64,000 nucleotides of DNA from positions 1 to 64,000 of the forward strand of contig NZ_LUTS01000008.1 of the NCBI RefSeq assembly GCF_001597735.1, written 5' to 3'. The position numbers and the translations under genes were made by a program. Each line of letters begins with the position of its first letter. Positions within the stretch are counted from its first letter, which is position 1. Origin of the DNA: Neptuniibacter pectenicola. GTDB lineage: Bacteria; Pseudomonadota; Gammaproteobacteria; Pseudomonadales; Balneatricaceae. Of this stretch, positions 6,331 to 15,030 are shown one piece after another. The notes under the pieces are model-generated. The model searched no databases and was not told where the DNA came from. It saw only the letters and a program-made list of their open reading frames with translations.

Positions 6331-9300
6331 ATGAACTTTTCACACTTTTTTATAAAACGGCCGATCTTTGCTGCCGTCTTATCACTGGTTATTTTAATCG
6401 GTGGTGCTATATCACTGTTTCAATTACCGATCAGTGAATACCCTGAGGTTGTTCCGCCAACGGTTGTTGTAACAGCTAACTACCCAGGTGCGAACCCTAA
6501 AGTTATTGCGGAAACGGTTGCTACTCCCCTTGAGCAGGAAATTAACGGTGTTGAAAGCATGTTGTATATGTTTTCACAAGCGACCAGCGATGGCCGGATG
6601 ACACTGACAGTTACCTTTGCTTTGGGAACTGATTTAGACCGTGCCCAAGTACGTGTGCAAAACCGTGTAAACAGCGCGTTACCTCGGTTACCACAAGAGG
6701 TTCAGCGTTTAGGTGTTGTTGCTAAAAAAGCATCCCCTAACTTAACCATGGTTGTACATCTATATTCTAAGGAAAAAATTAGAGAGACCGATTATTTATC
6801 GAACTACGCAGACCTATACGTAAAAGATCAAATTGCGCGTATTGGTGGTGTAGGTGAAGTTCGTGTATTCGGTGGTGGTAAATATTCCATGCGTGTTTGG
6901 TTAAACCCAGATGCCTTGGCTTCACGTCAGTTGACGGCAACGGATGTGGTTAACTCATTACGTGAGCAAAACCAGCAGGTTGCGGCAGGTTCTTTAGGTG
7001 CCCAGCCATCGCCTAATTCGGCTCAGTTTCAAGTGTTACTGAATGTGAAAGGGCGGTTAACCAGTGTTGAAGAGTTTGAAGATGTCATCATTAAAGTTGA
7101 TGAAGGCGGAGCGATTACTCGACTAGGCGACATTGCGCGCGTCGAAGTCGGTCAAGATACCTACGCGCTGCGTTCATTATTAAATGGCCAGCCTGCGGTT
7201 GCTATGCCGATATTCCAACGTCCAGGTTCTAATGCTATTGAGCTGTCGGACGAAGTTCGCTCTACAATGAAAACACTAGCGGAAGATTTTCCTGCCGGTG
7301 TGGATTACGACATTGTATACGACCCAACAGTCTTCGTACGTGGGTCTATTGAAGCGGTTATTAAAACCTTATTAGAAGCGATTGCCCTCGTGGTTATCGT
7401 GGTTATCGTGTTTTTGCAAACATGGCGCGCATCGATTATTCCATTAATCGCGGTTCCCGTTTCACTCATTGGTACCTTTGCGGTAATGCAGTGGTTGGGC
7501 GTGAGTATCAATACCTTATCTCTCTTTGGTCTTGTATTGGCCATCGGCATTGTGGTGGATGATGCCATCGTTGTGGTGGAGAACGTTGAGCGTAATATAG
7601 AGAAAGGGTTATCGCCTGTTGAAGCGTCTCGCGTCGCTATGAGCGAAGTGACTGGACCTATTATTGCGATTGCACTTGTATTGCTGGCGGTATTTATCCC
7701 GACTGCGTTTATTACCGGCCTAACAGGGCAGTTCTATAAACAGTTTGCCTTAACCATTACAATTTCGACCGTTATTTCTGCGTTTAACTCGCTAACATTA
7801 TCACCCGCATTATCGGCGTTATTATTAAAACCTCATAATGCAAAACCGGATCTTTTAACGCGAATCCTAAACGCTATTTTTGGACGATTTATCTTCCGCC
7901 CATTTAACAAGCTGTTCGAAAAAGGCTCATTGGCTTACCAGACGTCGATAAAAAAGCTGATTCGTTTTAGCGTAATTGTCGGTATTATTTATCTGGCTTT
8001 ACTAGGCTCGACTGTTGGTCTATTTAACACGGTACCCGGTGGCTTTATTCCAGCACAGGATAAGCAGTATTTGGTATCGATTGCCCAGTTGCCTGATGCC
8101 TCAAGCTTAGACAGAACCGAAGCGGTTGTTAAAGAGATGTCGGCTATTGCCCAAGAGGTGCCAGGGGTTGCGAATATTGTTGCCTTCCCAGGTTTGTCGG
8201 TCAATGGTTTTACCAATAGTCCAAATAGTGCGGTTGTATTTACTCCACTTAAAGACTTTTCTGAGCGTCAAGGACCAGGTTTATCGGCTGCGGCTATAGC
8301 CGGGGAGTTGAATAAACGTTTTTCTGCTATTGATGAAGCCTTTGTGGCTGTTTTCCCGCCACCACCTATTCTTGGTCTAGGGACAACCGGTGGTTTTAAA
8401 CTGCAAATTGAAGATCGCTCAAACCAAGGTTTTGAGAGTTTATTTAATTCGCTGCAAACGGTGATTAATGAAGCGAGGAAGCGTCCTGAGTTAATGGGCT
8501 TGTATTCGAGCTTCCGTATCCAAGTACCACAAATGGATATAGATATAGACCGTGAGCAAGCCATGCTACAAGGTATTGCACTCGATCAAGTCTTTGATGC
8601 ATTGCAAATATACCTTGGGTCTTTGTACGTAAACGATTTCAATATGTTTGGTCGTACATACCAAGTGAATGCTCAGGCTGATGGTGACTTTAGGGTTGAT
8701 GCTAAGCAGATCTTGAATTTGAAAGTGCGTAACAGCCAAGGTGCTATGGTGCCTTTAGGTGCAGTACTTAGCGCGACACCAACGACCGGTCCAGACCGTG
8801 TAATGCATTATAACGGTTACCCGAGTGCTGAACTTAACGGTAGCCCAGCCATGGGGTTCAGTTCCGACCAAGCGCAGCAAGCAATTGAAGAGGTACTGGT
8901 AGAAAACCTACCTGACGGTATCGTCTATGAATGGACAGAAGTGACCTATCAGCAGATCCTTGCGGGTAACACAATGGTCTATATCTTCCCATTAGTCGTG
9001 CTGCTTGTGTTTATGGTGTTGGCTGCTCAATATGAAAGCTTACGCTTACCGTTAGCTATTATATTGATTGTACCGATGACAATCTTCTCTGCCTTGTTTG
9101 GTGTCTGGTTGATTGGTGGAGATAACAATATCTTCACGCAAATTGCCCTCATTGTACTCGTGGCCTTGGCCTGTAAGAACGCCATATTGATGGTTGAGTT
9201 TGCCAAAGAGGAGCAAGAGACTGGGTTAACGCGGTTAGAAGCGATAGTTCATGCTGGCCGTATGCGTTTACGTCCTATCTTGATGACCTCTATCGCCTTT

Positions 9301-9495
9301 ACTGCCGGTGTTATTCCTCTGGTACTTGCCTCTGGGGCAGGGTCTGAGATGCGTCAGGCAATGGGTGTGGCTGTATTCTCCGGTATGATCGGTGTGACGC
9401 TCTTCGGCTTGTTATTTACGCCTGTTTTTTATGCCTTAGTTGCTAGAAAGTCAGCGGCTGAACTAAGTGACAAGAAGGAAGATACGCATGTTTAA
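6331..9495 (+). CDS. multidrug efflux RND transporter permease subunit (HAE1 family, MexF-like)
   Basis: Inner-membrane proton-driven drug exporter of 1054 residues. The N-terminus (N-F-S-x-F-F-I-x-R-P-I-F-A-A-V-L-S-L) and P-I-S-E-Y-P-E-V-V-P-P-T-V-V-V closely follow MexF as I remember it. Two Asp in transmembrane segment 4 (residues 410-411, G-I-V-V-D-D-A-I) and Lys 949 in segment 10 (A-C-K-N-A-I) form the proton relay. Large periplasmic loops lie between segments 1-2 and 7-8. MexF-type pumps export chloramphenicol, fluoroquinolones, trimethoprim and related aromatic compounds; I infer that range rather than see it. The stop overlaps the channel gene's start by 8 bases, so translation is probably coupled. 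Confidence 0.95.
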   Translation: MNFSHFFIKRPIFAAVLSLVILIGGAISLFQLPISEYPEVVPPTVVVTANYPGANPKVIAETVATPLEQEINGVESMLYMFSQATSDGRMTLTVTFALGTDLDRAQVRVQNRVNSALPRLPQEVQRLGVVAKKASPNLTMVVHLYSKEKIRETDYLSNYADLYVKDQIARIGGVGEVRVFGGGKYSMRVWLNPDALASRQLTATDVVNSLREQNQQVAAGSLGAQPSPNSAQFQVLLNVKGRLTSVEEFEDVIIKVDEGGAITRLGDIARVEVGQDTYALRSLLNGQPAVAMPIFQRPGSNAIELSDEVRSTMKTLAEDFPAGVDYDIVYDPTVFVRGSIEAVIKTLLEAIALVVIVVIVFLQTWRASIIPLIAVPVSLIGTFAVMQWLGVSINTLSLFGLVLAIGIVVDDAIVVVENVERNIEKGLSPVEASRVAMSEVTGPIIAIALVLLAVFIPTAFITGLTGQFYKQFALTITISTVISAFNSLTLSPALSALLLKPHNAKPDLLTRILNAIFGRFIFRPFNKLFEKGSLAYQTSIKKLIRFSVIVGIIYLALLGSTVGLFNTVPGGFIPAQDKQYLVSIAQLPDASSLDRTEAVVKEMSAIAQEVPGVANIVAFPGLSVNGFTNSPNSAVVFTPLKDFSERQGPGLSAAAIAGELNKRFSAIDEAFVAVFPPPPILGLGTTGGFKLQIEDRSNQGFESLFNSLQTVINEARKRPELMGLYSSFRIQVPQMDIDIDREQAMLQGIALDQVFDALQIYLGSLYVNDFNMFGRTYQVNAQADGDFRVDAKQILNLKVRNSQGAMVPLGAVLSATPTTGPDRVMHYNGYPSAELNGSPAMGFSSDQAQQAIEEVLVENLPDGIVYEWTEVTYQQILAGNTMVYIFPLVVLLVFMVLAAQYESLRLPLAIILIVPMTIFSALFGVWLIGGDNNIFTQIALIVLVALACKNAILMVEFAKEEQETGLTRLEAIVHAGRMRLRPILMTSIAFTAGVIPLVLASGAGSEMRQAMGVAVFSGMIGVTLFGLLFTPVFYALVARKSAAELSDKKEDTHV

Positions 9496-10891
9496 GCTGA
9501 ACGTAAGATCATCCGCTAAGCTTTCAGCATTAACGCTTGCGTTGACATTGGCGGGCTGCGCAAGCGGCCCCCATTTGGCCGAAAAAAGTTTAGCGCAATC
9601 CGCTTTTTTTGCGGGCCAGAATTATGCGGACGAGCTCAATGAAAGTGGCGCCAGTAACCAATGGTGGCAGAGTTATCAAAGTCCACAATTAGACGCCTTA
9701 GTCAAACAAGGGTTAGAGTCTAATCGTAATTTACAAGCCGCTCAGCAGCGCTTACAAGCGGCGATGCAGCAGCTTGGTTATGAAGAAGCTCAACACTTAC
9801 CGCAAGGCGGTTTGCAGGTTGAAAGTAGCCGTGAATCGGCGGCGAACAGTATTGATGCGAGTGCCAATGCGGGCGCAAACTTTAGCTGGCAGTTCGACCT
9901 ATTTGGTCGCATTGCTGCACTCATAAAAGCCGCGGAAGCGAATAGCTTCCAAGCGCAAGAGCAAAAGACTCAATTAGCTGCCGAAGTGGTGAGCGGGGTG
10001 ACCCGTAGCTTCTTTGAATGGCAAGGGAATCAGTTAAAACTGCAAATTGTAAATCAACAAATTGCGGCGTTAACCGAAAGTATTTCGGTACTACAGGCAC
10101 GAGTTGATGAAGGGTTTGCCTCTAAACTCGATATCAACAGAACCTATGCTCAGTTGAATCAGCAAAAAACATTGCTGCCTCAGATTGAAACGGCACTGTA
10201 TCGGAACCAAGCAACCTTAGCCGTATTGCTAGGACAGACACCGAGCCAAGTTCAGTTAAGCTTTGAAACCGATCTGTTAAATAACAATTTAATTCAGCCG
10301 GTTACATTAAATCAGCCAGAAAAGGCGGTCAGCTTACGTCCCGAAATTAGTATTGCTCGCTATAAGCTACTTCAGCAAAGTGCCCTTGCTGATGCAGCCG
10401 ACGCGGCGCTGTATCCAGATATTTCGATCTCGGGCTTTGTTGGGTTAATTAACCCAATAGGTAACAACTTATCTAAAAATGATGATGGGTGGTCGTTAAC
10501 CCCACAGTTGAACTGGTCCATTTTGAGCTGGCCTGCGCTAAAAGCACAGGCTAAAGCGCAAAGTTCATTGACCCAAGCCGCATTTTTAGATTATGAAAAT
10601 ACTATAATTAGCGTTATTGCCGAGTCGCAAACTGCACTGGTCAATATGAAACAGTCAAAAAACTTGCATGAATTTGCAAATCAAAGACTGCTGCATGCCG
10701 AGGCTGCGCACTTACAAGCTAAAGCGATGTATGAAGAAGGCCAAATGCCTTATTTAGATCTCTTATCCGCTCGTCAAGATGCATTAGTCGCGAAGCAAGC
10801 ATCAGTTGATGCGAAAGTTGCTTTTATGTTGGCAAAAATCTCTACTTACAAAGCGTTTAGTGGTGGTTGGAGCCGGACGTTAGTGCAATAA
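9488..10891 (+). CDS. efflux transporter outer membrane subunit (NodT/OprN-like lipoprotein)
   Basis: TolC-like outer-membrane channel completing the tripartite pump. ATG 9488 has AAGGAAG about 7 bases upstream and overlaps the end of the pump gene, so I prefer it to GTG 9467. The signal peptide ends in L-T-L-A-G-C, a lipobox. Two repeated OEP domains follow with the usual marks: W-W-Q-S-Y near residues 58-62, Q-F-D-L-F-G-R near 130-136 and L-R-P-E-I near 280. Helix-forming Q-L-N-Q-Q-K segments build the periplasmic barrel. Length about 467, normal. Confidence 0.93.
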   Translation: MFKLNVRSSAKLSALTLALTLAGCASGPHLAEKSLAQSAFFAGQNYADELNESGASNQWWQSYQSPQLDALVKQGLESNRNLQAAQQRLQAAMQQLGYEEAQHLPQGGLQVESSRESAANSIDASANAGANFSWQFDLFGRIAALIKAAEANSFQAQEQKTQLAAEVVSGVTRSFFEWQGNQLKLQIVNQQIAALTESISVLQARVDEGFASKLDINRTYAQLNQQKTLLPQIETALYRNQATLAVLLGQTPSQVQLSFETDLLNNNLIQPVTLNQPEKAVSLRPEISIARYKLLQQSALADAADAALYPDISISGFVGLINPIGNNLSKNDDGWSLTPQLNWSILSWPALKAQAKAQSSLTQAAFLDYENTIISVIAESQTALVNMKQSKNLHEFANQRLLHAEAAHLQAKAMYEEGQMPYLDLLSARQDALVAKQASVDAKVAFMLAKISTYKAFSGGWSRTLVQ

Positions 10892-10928
10892 ATAACGTTA
10901 CATTAAGCGATCAAATAGGGTAGATATA

Positions 10929-11936
10929 ATGGTCAACATAACCAAGACGATGCAAGCAATTACGCTCGCTGAAGCGGCAGAAGATTTTTCTTTGCTGAAG
11001 CAAGAGGTGGCGACACCTCAGCGTAACGAAAGTGAGCTGCTGATTCGTGTTGAGTATGTTGGCCTTAATCCTATTGATGCGAAATTAGCAAAATATGGAT
11101 TTCCTGATTGGCAATACCCGCATATATTAGGATTAGATGCTGTTGGTACGGTGGTTGACGCACCGGCCGGCGTGATCCCTTGTATTGGTGATCAAGTGAT
11201 GTGGCATGCCAATATTAAGCACCAAGGGATGCTAGCACAGTATGTTGCGGTGCCTAATTTCTCCGTTTCTAAACTCCCTGAAGGCCTTGCCCCTGAAATT
11301 GCTGCGGCGTTACCTTGCGCGGGCATGGCGGCTATTTTTGCATTAGATAAACTGCAAATAAAAGAGGGCGAAAACTTACTGGTTGACGCGGGAGGTGGCG
11401 CTGTTGGTCAATTTGCAATTCAATTTGCGAAACAGCGGGGCGCTAAAGTGTTTGCGACAGCGGCTAAAAATAATCATGCCTATTTAAAAAAGATCGGTGC
11501 GGATGAGTGCTTCGATTATCACGATAAAAATTTACTGAAGAAGTTTAAATTGGCATTAGGTCATAGCCAATTTGACGCGGTTGTTGATACGCTGGGCGGT
11601 GGGAATACTATTCGCAATATCGAGCTATTACGTTTTTGCGGTAGAATCGCCTGCCTCAATGGTTTACCGACAGTACCCTCCTCATTACTGTTTTATAAAG
11701 CACCGGTCATCAGTATTGTGTCCCTTAGCGGGGCCTGGCTCACCCAGAGCTTGTGCGCGCAACAAAAAATGAGTTTTATGGGGGACTTATTAATGAACAG
11801 CGTGAACGAGGGCAGTATCAAATCGCCGGATATTATTCCAATTGTCTTTGATGAAGTCGCCATCACTCAAGCGTTAAAACAGCAGCTTAAGGGCTGTATC
11901 TTCGGCAAACAAGTCGTCACTGTGTCACCTAGCTAA
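10929..11936 (+). CDS. zinc-less MDR-family alcohol dehydrogenase / quinone oxidoreductase
   Basis: A medium-chain dehydrogenase/reductase, probably NADPH-dependent. The GroES-like domain occupies about residues 25-130 (Y-V-G-L-N-P-I-D-A-K is the usual quinone-reductase signature) and the Rossmann domain about 130-290, with its nucleotide site D-A-G-G-G-A-V-G-Q-F-A near 153-163. No structural zinc cluster is seen. It starts 37 bases after the channel gene on the same strand, so it is probably the last gene of the efflux operon. It may detoxify or reduce the same electrophilic compounds the pump exports. ATG 10950 is an alternative start. Substrate unknown. Confidence 0.87.
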   Translation: MVNITKTMQAITLAEAAEDFSLLKQEVATPQRNESELLIRVEYVGLNPIDAKLAKYGFPDWQYPHILGLDAVGTVVDAPAGVIPCIGDQVMWHANIKHQGMLAQYVAVPNFSVSKLPEGLAPEIAAALPCAGMAAIFALDKLQIKEGENLLVDAGGGAVGQFAIQFAKQRGAKVFATAAKNNHAYLKKIGADECFDYHDKNLLKKFKLALGHSQFDAVVDTLGGGNTIRNIELLRFCGRIACLNGLPTVPSSLLFYKAPVISIVSLSGAWLTQSLCAQQKMSFMGDLLMNSVNEGSIKSPDIIPIVFDEVAITQALKQQLKGCIFGKQVVTVSPS

Positions 11937-11960
11937 CCGCTTAGTTAACCCATCCATTTT

Positions 11961-12106
11961 CCCTCTTTAACAGGGACAGGCGCTTATGCTGTCGCTCTTG
12001 TCTTGACTTAGATTCCTTGCCTTAATAAGTGCCTTAATGCCTTAATAAGGACAGGCACTGATTAATTAATGATTTCCCTCTTTTACAGGGACAGGCACTG
12101 ATTAAT
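11961..12106. repeat. REP-type hairpin repeats downstream of the transposase
   Basis: Three related units. Units at 11961-11983 and 12076-12098 have a CCCT-N7-AGGG hairpin followed by ACAGGCRC. A shorter one, AAGGACAGGCAC, is at 12047-12058. GGACAGGCACTGATTAAT occurs twice, at 12049-12066 and 12089-12106. The same unit appears in opposite orientation beyond the transposase start (13326-13410). This is the BIME-like arrangement known for REP-associated tyrosine transposases. The rest of 11937-12264 has no gene. Confidence 0.75.
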
Positions 12107-12264
12107 AGTTACTAAACGGTGTTACCTATCTGATTTAATCATCTTAATTATGTATTGTTACTGGGTAGGGCATGTAAACCCGTCATGCAGGGTAGAGGGC
12201 TGTTTTCAGGGCAGCGCAATGCCTCAGCTTTATCACTGATCATAGGGAACGGGAATGATGCAAC

Positions 12265-13230
12265 TTAGGCTGCGTTAAGCTGTCGTTTTTTTGTGAATTT
12301 TTTAGGATAAATTAATTCAAATCTTGTGGCGTGATTAAGCCAGCTAGCCGAATCTATATTTAATCGTTTAAATATGGAGGGGATATGTGAGTCAATTGCG
12401 CCGGTTTTGTCATTTCTTATAATTCGACCGGTGGAATCTATTAATTGGAGGTAATCTTCGGCGCTGAAGGGTAATCCTAATGGCGTTTCGTTCCTTAAAT
12501 TCCCCTCAAAAATAGCAAGGGGTTTAATTGGGTGGTCAAAGCGTTTAAGGGCTGATTGCGTGTGCTGTGATTTGATGGCCTTTTCTCGGTTGAAGCGAGG
12601 TTTAATTCGTTCCTTGATACTTGTATGTGCTGAGTCCTCGGGTGTGTCTGCTATGCCTGCTCGTATAGGATTTAGATCGACATAAGCCATGCAAGATAGG
12701 AGTGCTTCCTCAGTTAACAGTGCTTGAGATTTAAACCGAGACTCCCAGAAATGCCCTGTACATCCATCTTCTTGGTTAGCCTGCCGAGCGATTGGCTCAT
12801 TTAAACACTTCATAAACCAGCTAAGGCTGCTTAAACGTTTGCGGTAAACCTCTATCATATTATTAACGGTTTCTACCTGAAGCTTATTGAGTGCCTTCCC
12901 AGATAACCAGTGCTGGATAAGTAGGGGGCCCTTGAATAAGCTGGTCCAACGTGACGCAACCTCTCTATCAGACCACTCTACAGCTTGGCTAGGGCAGATT
13001 TTAACGACCAAGTGATGGTGGTTCGACATTACCGCATATGCGCATACATCAATGGCAAAGAGAGAGGATAATATTCGTATGCGATCTTCGATCCACTGGC
13101 GGCGGTGTTCGTAATTTTTGCCTGATATATGATCGATACCGCATAGGTAGGAGCGCCGAACGCAGCGTGATACAACATGGTAGTAAGGTGTGTCTTGGAC
13201 AGACACGAGTTCGTTCCGTGGGCGAGTCAT
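12265..13230 (-). CDS. REP-associated tyrosine transposase (RAYT, IS200-like Y1 family)
   Basis: A 321-residue Y1 single-strand transposase. The metal-binding HUH motif is S-N-H-H-H-L-V-V near residues 69-76. The catalytic Tyr is in L-S-C-M-A-Y-V-D-L-N-P-I-R-A-G near 185-199, a block conserved in this family. The opening Y-Y-H-V-V-S-R-C-V-R-R is typical too. RAYTs are single-copy, domesticated relatives of IS200/IS605 transposases thought to spread REP palindromes. The gene is intact and has hairpin repeats on both sides but no IS200-type ends. The C-terminal ~90 residues are a less conserved extension. Whether it is active is unknown. Confidence 0.92.
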   Translation of the reverse strand: MTRPRNELVSVQDTPYYHVVSRCVRRSYLCGIDHISGKNYEHRRQWIEDRIRILSSLFAIDVCAYAVMSNHHHLVVKICPSQAVEWSDREVASRWTSLFKGPLLIQHWLSGKALNKLQVETVNNMIEVYRKRLSSLSWFMKCLNEPIARQANQEDGCTGHFWESRFKSQALLTEEALLSCMAYVDLNPIRAGIADTPEDSAHTSIKERIKPRFNREKAIKSQHTQSALKRFDHPIKPLAIFEGNLRNETPLGLPFSAEDYLQLIDSTGRIIRNDKTGAIDSHIPSIFKRLNIDSASWLNHATRFELIYPKKFTKKRQLNAA

Positions 13231-13325
13231 CGTTAAATCCTTTTATCGATGTTATCTACTGTTTTTGATCTTAGGATTAGAGCTATCAGTTGTCAATGTG
13301 ATCTTGCGGCGCATAAGGTGTAAGC

Positions 13326-13410
13326 GTGCCTGTCCCTGTTTGAGGGACGATAAAGCAGGTATAACGGTGCCTGTCCCTATTCGAGAGGGAGGTTAGTGCC
13401 TGTCCTTGTG
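13326..13410. repeat. REP-type hairpin repeats upstream of the transposase
   Basis: Three copies of the unit in the opposite sense to those at 12 kb. GTGCCTGTCCCT then AGGG is at 13326-13347 and 13367-13390, and a shorter GTGCCTGTCCTT at 13396-13407. CCCT and AGGG can pair as a small stem. The remaining 13231-13599 has no gene except the leader structure listed next. Confidence 0.75.
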
Positions 13411-13432
13411 TAGAAAGTTATTTTATGTTCTC

Positions 13433-13471
13433 ACGGAAAAGCCGTTACGCCAGTCTCTAGGCACTCCTTTT
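13433..13471 (+). promoter_or_regulatory. small double hairpin in the leader of the diguanylate cyclase gene
   Basis: ACGG-AAAAG-CCGT (13433-13445) is followed by GCC-N8-GGC (13449-13462) and a T-rich run (13466-13472). It could be a weak terminator or a structured leader. It does not match the c-di-GMP-I (GEMM) riboswitch core as I know it. Confidence 0.3.
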
Positions 13472-13599
13472 TATACATAATAAGTACTAGAGCATGAATA
13501 AAGGTCTATTATAAATGTTAAACAATAATAGAACCTAACTTGCTCTTACTTGTTAGAGCGGGTTATGCGTATTTTAGTAGTAGGTGGGTGCATCACTAT

Positions 13600-14511
13600 A
13601 TGGAAAATTCCTATGAAGCCTTAAGGCTGATTTTGGATTCAATCACTGACCATATTGTTGTTATTGATAATATGGGAACCATTCAATATGCAAACAAGAG
13701 TTGGGCTGTTTTTGGGAAAGATAATGCCTGCTCGGTTGGCGATCATTGGCAAGGTATCAATTATATTGATGAATGCAATAAAGCGGCGGCAATGGGGGAT
13801 GGCTTTGGGAAGCAAGCAAAAAATGGAATCTTAAAGGTTATTAATAAAGAAGAATCAGAATTTTACTTTGAGTACCCCTGTCATAGCCCTGATGAAAAGC
13901 GTTGGTTTATGATGCGAGTGACTACCTTAGAGTTAAAAAGTAAGGCTTACTTTGTTATTTCTCACCAAAATATTACTGAACGAAAGTTAGCAGAAGAGGA
14001 GGTGAGAAACCTCGCTAGACTTGATGGACTAACGGATATTCCTAACCGTCGAGCGTTTGATGAGTTTCTTCATAATGAGTGGCGGCGATGTGCCCGATTA
14101 CAAAAGCCAATAAGCTTGGCAATAGTGGATCTAGATCATTTTAAGCTACTTAATGATATTTATGGACATCAATCCGGTGATGACTGTTTGGTTCGTATTG
14201 GTACTCTACTTAAAGAGTTTGCGAGTCGTCCTGGTGATATTTGTGCACGCTATGGTGGGGAAGAGTTTGCACTAGTATGGGGGGATACCTCATTAGCGCA
14301 GGCTAAGCAGCTTTCAAATAAATTATTGAAGCAGATACTTGCCTTACATATAGGTAATAGTGATTCACCCATTGATAAATACCTAACGGCTAGTGTCGGT
14401 CTAGCGGAGATGATCCCTAATACGGGAACGGGCGAAGGTGCGCTAATTAATAAAGCAGACCTTATGCTCTATAAAGCGAAAGATAGGGGGCGAAATAGAG
14501 TTGAATCTTAA
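13600..14511 (+). CDS. PAS domain-containing diguanylate cyclase (GGDEF)
   Basis: Makes cyclic di-GMP from two GTP. No membrane segment, so cytoplasmic. A PAS sensor domain (about residues 5-125: I-L-D-S-I-T-D-H-I-V-V-I-D, I-Q-Y-A-N-K-S-W, then a closing I-T-E-R-K) precedes the GGDEF domain (about 140-300). The active-site G-G-E-E-F is intact. R-P-G-D stands five residues before it, the proper place for the inhibitory I-site, so product feedback is expected. An in-frame TTG at 13540 would add 20 residues without homology. I chose ATG 13600, which has GGTGGG about 10 bases before it. The PAS ligand is unknown. Confidence 0.9.
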   Translation: MENSYEALRLILDSITDHIVVIDNMGTIQYANKSWAVFGKDNACSVGDHWQGINYIDECNKAAAMGDGFGKQAKNGILKVINKEESEFYFEYPCHSPDEKRWFMMRVTTLELKSKAYFVISHQNITERKLAEEEVRNLARLDGLTDIPNRRAFDEFLHNEWRRCARLQKPISLAIVDLDHFKLLNDIYGHQSGDDCLVRIGTLLKEFASRPGDICARYGGEEFALVWGDTSLAQAKQLSNKLLKQILALHIGNSDSPIDKYLTASVGLAEMIPNTGTGEGALINKADLMLYKAKDRGRNRVES

Positions 14512-14595
14512 GTACTGATACTAACCAGTGAGCGCATAAACCATAGGGCCACTGCCTCAAGTTACCCTAATCGTAGCAACCTAGCTATTACCTTA

Positions 14596-14922
14596 TCACT
14601 TACTTTTACTTGTTGTCTCAGGTATAGCATTGATCGCTTCATCGGCACAGCATTCATCCTGAAGAAAGCTAATCACTTGCTGTAGTTTGTCATATTCTGC
14701 TGTGCAGTATAGCGTGCGGCTTTCCCTACGTTGTGAGATTAGACCAGCTGAAACTAAACTAGAGATATGGTGAGAGAGTGTTGAGTTTGGTACCTGCAGC
14801 TTCTCTTGTATAGCCCCGACAGCGATGCCTTGAAAACCTGCTCTGACGACACTTTTATAGATGCGTAATCGAGTAGGGTGGCCCAGCTCTTTTAGTGCTT
14901 TAGCAATAATTTCAACGTTCAC
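14596..14922 (-). CDS. ArsR-family winged-helix repressor
   Basis: A 108-residue ArsR/SmtB regulator. The DNA-binding helices are L-Q-V-P-N-S-T-L-S-H-H-I-S-S-L near residues 42-56, followed by the wing R-R-E-S-R-T-L-Y-C. A Cys pair, D-E-C-C-A-D, near residues 90-95 and Cys 73 could bind a soft metal or metalloid; the classic C-V-C on the recognition helix is absent. It is divergent from a permease of the ArsP/YraQ group, and two identical-pattern palindromes lie between them, so it probably represses both genes until an arsenical or similar ligand binds. The ligand is inferred from context. Confidence 0.88.
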   Translation of the reverse strand: MNVEIIAKALKELGHPTRLRIYKSVVRAGFQGIAVGAIQEKLQVPNSTLSHHISSLVSAGLISQRRESRTLYCTAEYDKLQQVISFLQDECCADEAINAIPETTSKSK

Positions 14923-14943
14923 AATACTTCCTTCCTCTCTCTT

Positions 14944-14963
14944 ATTTCGATATTACTGGAAAT
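14944..14963. promoter_or_regulatory. candidate ArsR operator 1
   Basis: ATTTC-N10-GAAAT, flanked by further matching T and A. The same pattern with nearly the same spacer (GATAWT..CT.) recurs 49 bases downstream. It lies 22 bases upstream of the repressor start, so autoregulation is likely. Confidence 0.6.
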
Positions 14964-14992
14964 ATAATGACAGAGATAGTGCTTGTTTATAT

Positions 14993-15012
14993 ATTTCGAT
15001 AATTCTAGAAAT
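14993..15012. promoter_or_regulatory. candidate ArsR operator 2
   Basis: Second copy of ATTTC-N10-GAAAT, just upstream of the permease ribosome binding site (GAGGGAAG at 15022-15029). It is placed to block transcription of the permease. Confidence 0.6.
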
Positions 15013-15030
15013 GTGATTTTTGAGGGAAGT

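Noticed and set aside
13411-13540. c-di-GMP (GEMM) riboswitch before the GGDEF gene
   Set aside because: The conserved CACGCACAGGGCAAACC-type core is absent.
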